From positions 1 to 16,527 of the forward strand of contig CAZKDJ010000084.1 in assembly GCA_964551295.1 (NCBI GenBank): 16,527 nt of DNA, in the 5' to 3' direction. The first letter of the stretch is position 1. Every line of letters begins with the position of its first letter. Origin of the DNA: JAFGED01 sp964551295 (GTDB lineage Bacteria; Chloroflexota; Anaerolineae; B4-G1). The notes beneath the pieces were generated by a model that made no database searches, was not told where the DNA came from, and saw only the letters and a program-made list of their open reading frames with translations. The position numbers and the translations under genes are program-made. Positions 1 through 5,112 of the stretch are shown here, one piece after another.

Positions 1-54
1 CCACAAAAGATTAGTCTTGTCAAACGTCTGCGTGCGGGCACGTTGATCAAATGC

Positions 55-83
55 TTGACAAGCCTATTTTTTCGTGGTATATT
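55..83 (+). promoter_or_regulatory. sigma70-type promoter for the LacI-family regulator
   Basis: A perfect -35 box TTGACA (55-60) and a -10 box TATATT (78-83) are separated by exactly 17 nt. Transcription would start near 89-91, inside the first operator (88-103), giving a leader of about 95 nt before the ATG at 185. A bound repressor would therefore block initiation, pointing to autoregulation. A small palindrome TTGATCAA (43-50) lies just upstream of the -35 box; it may be incidental. Confidence 0.85.
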
Positions 84-87
84 GTTC

Positions 88-103
88 TTGAGAGCGCTCC
101 CAA
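88..103. promoter_or_regulatory. LacI/CelR-type operator O1 at the transcription start
   Basis: The 16-bp sequence TTGAGAGCGCTCCCAA is an almost perfect palindrome with core GAGCGCTC. It lies at the expected transcription start. LacI-family operators typically have a central CG in an inverted repeat. The best-known match is the CelR operator of Thermobifida fusca, TGGGAGCGCTCCCA, which is relieved by cellobiose. That CelR acts here is inferred from this match and from the neighbouring cellobiose genes. Confidence 0.8.
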
Positions 104-160
104 TAATCTGGAGTCCTATGGCGAATTTGGGTCCAGAAATTGGGTTTTTAGGGCTCGCTT

Positions 161-176
161 TTGAGAACGCTCCCAG
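161..176. promoter_or_regulatory. LacI/CelR-type operator O2 overlapping the ribosome-binding site
   Basis: TTGAGAACGCTCCCAG matches O1 at 14 of 16 positions and lies exactly 73 bp downstream of it, about seven helical turns. It abuts and overlaps the Shine-Dalgarno AGGAGG (175-180) of the regulator. The first TTG of this box opens the same reading frame as the regulator and could be mistaken for its start codon. Its role as an operator makes that unlikely. Confidence 0.75.
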
Positions 177-184
177 GAGGAACC

Positions 185-1207
185 ATGCCCCCCACATTGG
201 AAGAAGTAGCCCAACTGGCTGGCGTGTCCCGCTCCACAGTCTCTCGCGTGGTAAATGACCAACCTAATGTGCGCCCCGAAACCAAGGAACGGGTTTGGGA
301 AGCGATACGCAAGTCTGGCTACCAGCCCAACGTGGTTGCTCGCAGCCTGGTAACCAACCGCACCCAAATCATAGGTATGGTTATTCCTGAGGCCGTGACA
401 AAGGTCTTTACCGACCCTTTCTTTCCTCTTCTATTGCGCGGTGCTACCGAAGCTTGCAACAATCACCATTACCAACTGCTGCTCTCGTTGTTCACGGATC
501 CCGAAGGTCAAGAAGCGGACTGTCAGCGGGTTCTGCGTAGCGGTTATCTCGATGGTGTGATCGTGGCCTCTTCTTTGTTAGATGATCCATTGATTCCCGA
601 TGTGCTGCACTGCGGGGTGCCGCTCGTCTCCATAGGACGGCATCCAGATAAGCTGGTTCATTATGTCGATAGTGACAATGTCGGTGGTGCCCGTATGGCG
701 GTCGAGCATCTGATTCGCTTGGGGCATCGACGTATCGCCACGATCACCGGCCGCTTGGGGCTGAATGCTGGGCAGGATCGGTTGGAAGGCTATCGTCAGG
801 CGCTGCTCGCACATGGCATCCCGGTGAAAGACGAACTGATTGCCGAAGGAGATTTCACTGAGCGCAGTGGCATGATAGCGATGCAGGGACTGCTATCCGC
901 TTCGCCTACGGCTGTCTTTGCCGCCAATGACGTGATGGCGATGGGGGCGCTGAAAGCCATTCGTGCGGTGGGGATGAAGACCCCTCAGGATGTCGCGCTG
1001 ATAGGCTTTGACGATATTCCGATCGCTTCAGTGATCGAACCCGCGCTGACGACTGTGCGTCAGCCGATCGAGCGGATGGGGACGATGGCGGTTGATTTGC
1101 TGTTGAACTTGTTGCAGGGTGATTCTGACGAGGAGATGCTTCCTCACCGCATTATCTTGCCGACAGAGTTGGTGATTAGAAATTCCTGTGGTTCAGCGCT
1201 AAATTGA
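185..1207 (+). CDS. LacI-family transcriptional regulator, CelR-like
   Basis: Predicted repressor of the sugar-use genes downstream, 340 aa. The N-terminal LacI helix-turn-helix spans about residues 4-24 (TLEEVAQLAGVSRSTVSRVV), followed by the hinge helix (around ARSLVTNRT). A periplasmic-binding-protein-like effector domain follows from about residue 58, with the typical late motifs AANDVMAMGAL and ALIGFDDIP. The start chosen is ATG 185, behind AGGAGG (175-180). The longer frame from TTG 161 would begin inside an operator. Two CelR-like palindromes, at the promoter and at the ribosome-binding site, suggest autoregulation. A cellobiose-type effector is inferred from the operator and from the adjacent cellobiose phosphorylase; galactose, maltose or ribose regulators share the same fold. 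The family call is firm, the ligand is not. Confidence 0.93.
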   Translation: MPPTLEEVAQLAGVSRSTVSRVVNDQPNVRPETKERVWEAIRKSGYQPNVVARSLVTNRTQIIGMVIPEAVTKVFTDPFFPLLLRGATEACNNHHYQLLLSLFTDPEGQEADCQRVLRSGYLDGVIVASSLLDDPLIPDVLHCGVPLVSIGRHPDKLVHYVDSDNVGGARMAVEHLIRLGHRRIATITGRLGLNAGQDRLEGYRQALLAHGIPVKDELIAEGDFTERSGMIAMQGLLSASPTAVFAANDVMAMGALKAIRAVGMKTPQDVALIGFDDIPIASVIEPALTTVRQPIERMGTMAVDLLLNLLQGDSDEEMLPHRIILPTELVIRNSCGSALN

Positions 1208-1392
1208 GGTTTGCGAAATGACAACGCAAGGGAGTTCGATGAAAGGAGGTGGTGAGAATTCGGTGATCGAATGAACGCAAGTGGGCCACCCTATTTTTCC
1301 TATGGGGTTAGGCTCAGACAATCTGTGTGGGACGAGACTCTACACAGGACGTAGTTTACTAACCGTTCAACAAAATCAAGGAGGATAGAAAA
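1208..1392 (+). other. intergenic leader between regulator and binding-protein gene
   Basis: This 185-bp gap has no copy of the CelR-like palindrome and no convincing -35/-10 pair, so the binding-protein gene may be read from the promoter at 55-83. It holds an unusually complete anti-Shine-Dalgarno complement, AAAGGAGGTGGTGA (1242-1255), that is not placed before any substantial reading frame. The functional Shine-Dalgarno for the next gene is AAGGAGG at 1378-1384. Confidence 0.4.
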
Positions 1393-2835
1393 ATGCAAAC
1401 CAAGAAACTGAGTCGCCGTGATTTCCTTCGTCTGAGTGCCCTGACCGCCGCAGGCGCCGCCCTCGCTGGTTGCGCGTGTGAGCCGCAGGTCATCGAGAAG
1501 GAAGTCAAGGTCACCGAGCTCGTGACCGAGAAGGAGGAAGTCGAGGTCGAGAAGGAAGTCGTAGTGACAGTGCCGCCGGAAGGCGCGACCGAGGTTCGCT
1601 GGTTCATCGGCTTGGGCACGGGCACGCAACCGGAGCAGGTTCCGGCGGAGGACGAGTGGGTTGATTTCTTCAACGCTGGCCAAGGTGAGATCAACCTGGT
1701 GCACGAGATCGTTGCCAACGACGTCGCCTTTGACACGCTCAAGACCCAGATCGCTGCCGGCAATCCGCCGGACATCGTCGGGCCGGTTGGCGTGCGTGGC
1801 TCGAACGAGTTCGTGGGCATCTGGCTGGACCTGGAGGACTATCTGGACATCTACGACATGAGCGACTTTAGCCAGGGTGCCATCGATGGGTGGATGATGC
1901 CGGGGCAGGGCCTGATCGGTCTGGCCATCGGCGTTTACCCCTCGGCGCTCTTCGTCAACTATGATCTGTTCGATGAGGCCGGCCTCGACTACCCGCCCCA
2001 GGTGTACGGCGAGACCTACGCCGACGGTGACGAGTGGACCGTGGCAAAGATGGAAGAGTTGGCCATGAAGCTGACAGTGGATGCCAATGGCAACGACGCC
2101 ACCAGCGCGGGCTTTGATCCCGAGAACGTCGTGCAGTTCGGTTACCACCACCAGTGGACCGATCCGCGTGGGTGGGGCACCTTCTTCGGCGCCGGCTCGT
2201 TCGTGGCCGACGATGGTGAAACCGCCGTGTGCCCCGACCACTGGCGCGAGGCGTTCAAGTGGTACTACAGGGGCATGTGGGAAGACTACTTTGCCCCCAA
2301 CGGTCCATACCAAAACAGTGACCTGCTGGCGGCTGGAAACCCGTTTGGCTCCGGCCTGACGGCCATGGCGCACTGCCACACGTGGTTTACCTGCTGTGTT
2401 CCCGAGGCGAACTGGAATGCCGGTTGTACGCCGTCTTACGAGGGGAACATCACCTGCAAGCTGCACACCGACATGGTCGGTGTCATGAGCGGGAGCGAGC
2501 ATCCCGAGGCGGCCGTCAGGGTCGTCTATGAAATCGCCAACAGCGCGAAGCTGACCAACGTATGGGGCGCCTTGCCGGCAGTCCAGAGCCTGCAGCCCGC
2601 GTTCTTCGCCACACTCGATGAGCAGTTCCCGCAGGGGGTGAACTGGGACACCTTCCTCGCTGGTTTGGACTATGTGGACGTGCCCAACCACGAGAGCAAT
2701 ATGCCCAACTTTGCCCAGGCGGACGATCGGGTCAAGGCCTTCCAGTCGGCGATTGACGGCACAGCCGATCTTGACGTAGATGCCGCGGTTGACGAGCTGG
2801 TGGCCGATCTACAGGCGATCTTTGACGCTGCTTAG
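1393..2835 (+). CDS. carbohydrate ABC transporter substrate-binding lipoprotein
   Basis: Extracellular solute-binding protein, 480 aa, of the bacterial family 1 sugar-binding type (COG1653-like). The N-terminus carries a twin-arginine motif SRRDFL (7-12) and then a lipobox LAGC with the lipidated Cys at 27, so it should be exported folded and anchored outside the membrane. Residues about 34-59 form a Glu/Lys/Val-rich charged linker, common in Chloroflexota binding proteins. Mature cysteines cluster at 280, 328, 334, 335, 345 and 355, unusual for this family and possibly disulfide-bonded. A strong AAGGAGG (1378-1384) precedes ATG 1393. The two permease genes follow. Cello-oligosaccharide as the ligand is inferred from the cellobiose phosphorylase and glycosidases nearby; another beta-gluco-oligosaccharide is possible. 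Confidence 0.92.
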   Translation: MQTKKLSRRDFLRLSALTAAGAALAGCACEPQVIEKEVKVTELVTEKEEVEVEKEVVVTVPPEGATEVRWFIGLGTGTQPEQVPAEDEWVDFFNAGQGEINLVHEIVANDVAFDTLKTQIAAGNPPDIVGPVGVRGSNEFVGIWLDLEDYLDIYDMSDFSQGAIDGWMMPGQGLIGLAIGVYPSALFVNYDLFDEAGLDYPPQVYGETYADGDEWTVAKMEELAMKLTVDANGNDATSAGFDPENVVQFGYHHQWTDPRGWGTFFGAGSFVADDGETAVCPDHWREAFKWYYRGMWEDYFAPNGPYQNSDLLAAGNPFGSGLTAMAHCHTWFTCCVPEANWNAGCTPSYEGNITCKLHTDMVGVMSGSEHPEAAVRVVYEIANSAKLTNVWGALPAVQSLQPAFFATLDEQFPQGVNWDTFLAGLDYVDVPNHESNMPNFAQADDRVKAFQSAIDGTADLDVDAAVDELVADLQAIFDAA

Positions 2836-2903
2836 GCGTAACGAGTAACCTTCGAGCGACAGAAAGCAGAATTGTTGCAGACAACGAGGCTGTCGCCCGA
2901 ACC

Positions 2904-2961
2904 GAGGGCATGGGGCCGGCATGTCCGAACCGTGCTGGCCCCATGCCCTCCCTGGGTTTTT
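2904..2961 (+). terminator. 20-bp stem-loop between binding-protein and permease genes
   Basis: Arms 2904-2923 and 2931-2950 pair over 20 bp with only two G-U wobbles and close on a 7-nt loop (2924-2930). A run of five T (2957-2961) follows six nt after the stem, directly before the Shine-Dalgarno of the permease gene. In sugar ABC operons such hairpins typically stabilise the upstream binding-protein message or partly terminate transcription, giving more binding protein than permease. The T tract is short and offset, so partial termination or 3'-end protection is likelier than full termination. Confidence 0.75.
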
Positions 2962-2973
2962 GGAGGATCAGTT

Positions 2974-3951
2974 ATGGCCGCTATTATAGAATCAATATCA
3001 AAGTGGAGAGCCAGGAGGGCCGGCCGCGGACGAGGGAAAGCGAGTGGTCTATCTCGGCGTGAGACGAGATGGGGATTGCTGTTTATCTCTCCTTGGATCA
3101 TCGGGTTGCTGGCGTTTTACTTGCTACCGATGGGGGCGTCCCTGTTTTTTTCGTTCACCAGATTTCAGCTCGGCGCGGGCAGCGGAACCGAAGGCTTACA
3201 ATTCATTGGCTTTAGCAACTATATCCAGCTCTTCAGGGACCCCCAGGTGCGCAAGTCCCTGTTGATCACCCTTCGGTTTATGATTATCGCGCTGCCGATT
3301 GGGGTGTTGTGGCCGGTGTTACTGGCCGTGATGCTGAATGCCAAGAATCTCTGGATCAAGCAGTTCCTCCGCACCCTGTATTATCTGCCCTTTATCGTAC
3401 CCGTAGTCTCTGTGGCCTACATCTGGAGAGGGTTCTTGAACACCCAGACGGGTTGGCTCAACAGGTTTCTGGAATTGTTGAGCATCCCCGGCCCGGAGTG
3501 GCTGAACTCCACGTCGTGGATTTACCCCGCTTTGGTCCTCGTCGGCCTGTGGGGTGTTGGCGATGCGCTGATACGTACGCTGGCCGGGCTGCAGAACGTG
3601 CCCAACGAACTCTACGAGGCGGCGCGCGTGGATGGTGCCGGCTGGTTTCGCACTTTTTGGAGTATCTCCATCCCGATGGTTTCACCGATGATCTTTTACA
3701 ACACGCTTCTTCTGGTAATTGGCCTTTTTCAGTATTTCACTCTGGCGTGGATATTGGGGGGGCCCAATAGCAATCCTGACGAGGCCACCCTTTTCTACAA
3801 CGTGTATCTGTACAAGCAGGCTTTTGTTTACTCCAACATGGGCTATGGGTCGACCCTGGCCTGGGTGTTGTTTATCCTGGCGCTAACTGTGACGATCATC
3901 ATGTTTGGAACGCAAAAGTACTGGGTTTATTATGCTGCGGAGGAAGGATAA
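2974..3951 (+). CDS. sugar ABC transporter permease, MalF/UgpA type
   Basis: Inner-membrane subunit, 325 aa, forming the translocation channel with the next gene's product. Hydrophobic segments start at about residues 32-55 (LLFISPWIIGLLAFYLLP) and continue to a last helix near the C-terminus. The cytoplasmic EAA loop that docks the ATPase is clear: ELYEAARVDGAGWFRTFWSI. Start ATG 2974 is chosen because GGAGG (2962-2966) lies just upstream. An in-frame TTG at 2872 would translate through the strong hairpin at 2904-2950. The frame ends at 3951 immediately before the next start. Substrate specificity cannot be read from the permease; cello-oligosaccharide is inferred from context. No ATPase gene is in the window. 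Confidence 0.93.
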   Translation: MAAIIESISKWRARRAGRGRGKASGLSRRETRWGLLFISPWIIGLLAFYLLPMGASLFFSFTRFQLGAGSGTEGLQFIGFSNYIQLFRDPQVRKSLLITLRFMIIALPIGVLWPVLLAVMLNAKNLWIKQFLRTLYYLPFIVPVVSVAYIWRGFLNTQTGWLNRFLELLSIPGPEWLNSTSWIYPALVLVGLWGVGDALIRTLAGLQNVPNELYEAARVDGAGWFRTFWSISIPMVSPMIFYNTLLLVIGLFQYFTLAWILGGPNSNPDEATLFYNVYLYKQAFVYSNMGYGSTLAWVLFILALTVTIIMFGTQKYWVYYAAEEG

Positions 3952-5088
3952 ATGACTAACCAATCATCCCCTTCACACGAGACGCGCACGCCTGTACTAT
4001 CGGGACGGATGCGTTTCTTGCTGGCGGCCTCCAGTGTGACCCTTTTTGCCTTTATGCTCTTGTCGGCATACTTGAGCCCCTTTGCCTACATGATCGTCAC
4101 CGCATTCAAGAACAGGGCCCAAATCACCGATCCTAAGGAGCCGCTCCTTCCACTGTCAGCGACCTATACCTATACAGGCGAAGAGGTCACCTATGAGTAT
4201 GTCTTTGCAGAAAAGGAGCAAGAGGTCACGATCCAACCGGGCGATGAGTTTGACTATTACGAGGTAGAAAAGGACGGTGAGACGCGCCAATGGGCGCTCG
4301 TCGTTCCTAGACGCGGGACGAGCTTCTTCATCAACCCGGAAAACCCTGACGCCGGGCTGATTGAGTGGGAGGGCGAGTGGCGCACTTTGCAGCCCGCTTA
4401 CCGCCTCAATCTTCAACTTGACAACTTTTCCAGGGCCTGGGCAGAGATTGATTTCCTGCAAAAAATACGCAACACGCTCATCATCGCCATCGTGGGTGAT
4501 ATCGGCACCCTGGTATCGTGTACTCTAGTGGCGTATGGTTTTTCGCGTTTCCGGATTCCGGGAAAGAACATCCTGCTCATAATCCTGACCGGGACGATTA
4601 TTCTCCCCGGGCAGGTTACGCTGATTCCAACGTATGCTCTTTTCTCGCGCATCGGATGGGTCGGAACGTTTCTCCCGCTCATCGTGCCGCACTTTTTCGC
4701 CAATGCCTACAATGTCTTTCTACTGCGCCAGTATTTTATGAGCATTCCCAAGGATGTGGACGAGGCGGCCATGCTCGACGGCGCCGGCCCCCTTCGCACG
4801 CTGATCTCGGTAATCTTGCCTCAGGCGGTTCCGGTCCTGATTGCCGTCGTGCTGTTCCACTTTGTGTTTGCCTGGAACGATTACTTTGCGCCGCTCGTTT
4901 ATCTCGCGTCCGTACCGGATCTGCAGCCTATTTCGATCGCCATTCAGTATTACAATCAGACGTATACTTTCGAGCCTAACATGATTCAGGCGACTGCCAT
5001 CATGGGGCTGGTGCTGCCGGTGACCATATTCTTCCTGGGGCAACGGGCATTCATGCACGGCGTGGTTGCGCCTTCGGTCGGAAAGTAG
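3952..5088 (+). CDS. sugar ABC transporter permease, MalG/UgpE type, with large extracytoplasmic insert
   Basis: Second channel subunit, 378 aa. Its ATG directly abuts the stop of the preceding permease, and its Shine-Dalgarno (GGAGGAAGGA) lies in the last codons of that gene, so translation is coupled. The first membrane helix is about residues 22-50; the remaining helices start near residue 170. The EAA loop reads DVDEAAMLDGAGPLRTLISV. Family members are usually about 275-300 aa. The excess lies between helices 1 and 2, where residues about 64-152 form a polar, Tyr/Glu/Thr-rich, probably beta-stranded insert before the usual 'DNFSRAW' segment. It would lie outside the cell, facing the binding protein. 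The family assignment is firm; the insert's function is unknown. Confidence 0.93.
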   Translation: MTNQSSPSHETRTPVLSGRMRFLLAASSVTLFAFMLLSAYLSPFAYMIVTAFKNRAQITDPKEPLLPLSATYTYTGEEVTYEYVFAEKEQEVTIQPGDEFDYYEVEKDGETRQWALVVPRRGTSFFINPENPDAGLIEWEGEWRTLQPAYRLNLQLDNFSRAWAEIDFLQKIRNTLIIAIVGDIGTLVSCTLVAYGFSRFRIPGKNILLIILTGTIILPGQVTLIPTYALFSRIGWVGTFLPLIVPHFFANAYNVFLLRQYFMSIPKDVDEAAMLDGAGPLRTLISVILPQAVPVLIAVVLFHFVFAWNDYFAPLVYLASVPDLQPISIAIQYYNQTYTFEPNMIQATAIMGLVLPVTIFFLGQRAFMHGVVAPSVGK

Positions 5089-5112
5089 TCGGTCTTCTTC
5101 AGGGAAAAGTCT

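Noticed and set aside
161..184. TTG start giving the LacI-family regulator eight extra residues.
   Set aside because: The TTG is the first base triplet of operator O2 and has no Shine-Dalgarno of its own. AGGAGG at 175-180 serves the ATG at 185, and the protein then starts as LacI members normally do.
1284..1310. A possible intrinsic terminator (CCCTATTTTTCCTATGGGG) after the regulator gene.
   Set aside because: The arms do not pair properly over more than a few bases, and the T run lies inside the would-be loop rather than after a stem.
1300..2691. A 463-codon open frame antisense to the binding-protein gene.
   Set aside because: It is a product of the strong third-position G/C bias of the binding-protein gene. 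It has no ribosome-binding site or recognisable domain, and the sense gene has a complete family architecture.
2872..2973. TTG start adding 34 residues to the first permease.
   Set aside because: The extension would translate a 20-bp hairpin and encode a sequence unrelated to permease N-termini. GGAGG precedes the ATG at 2974.
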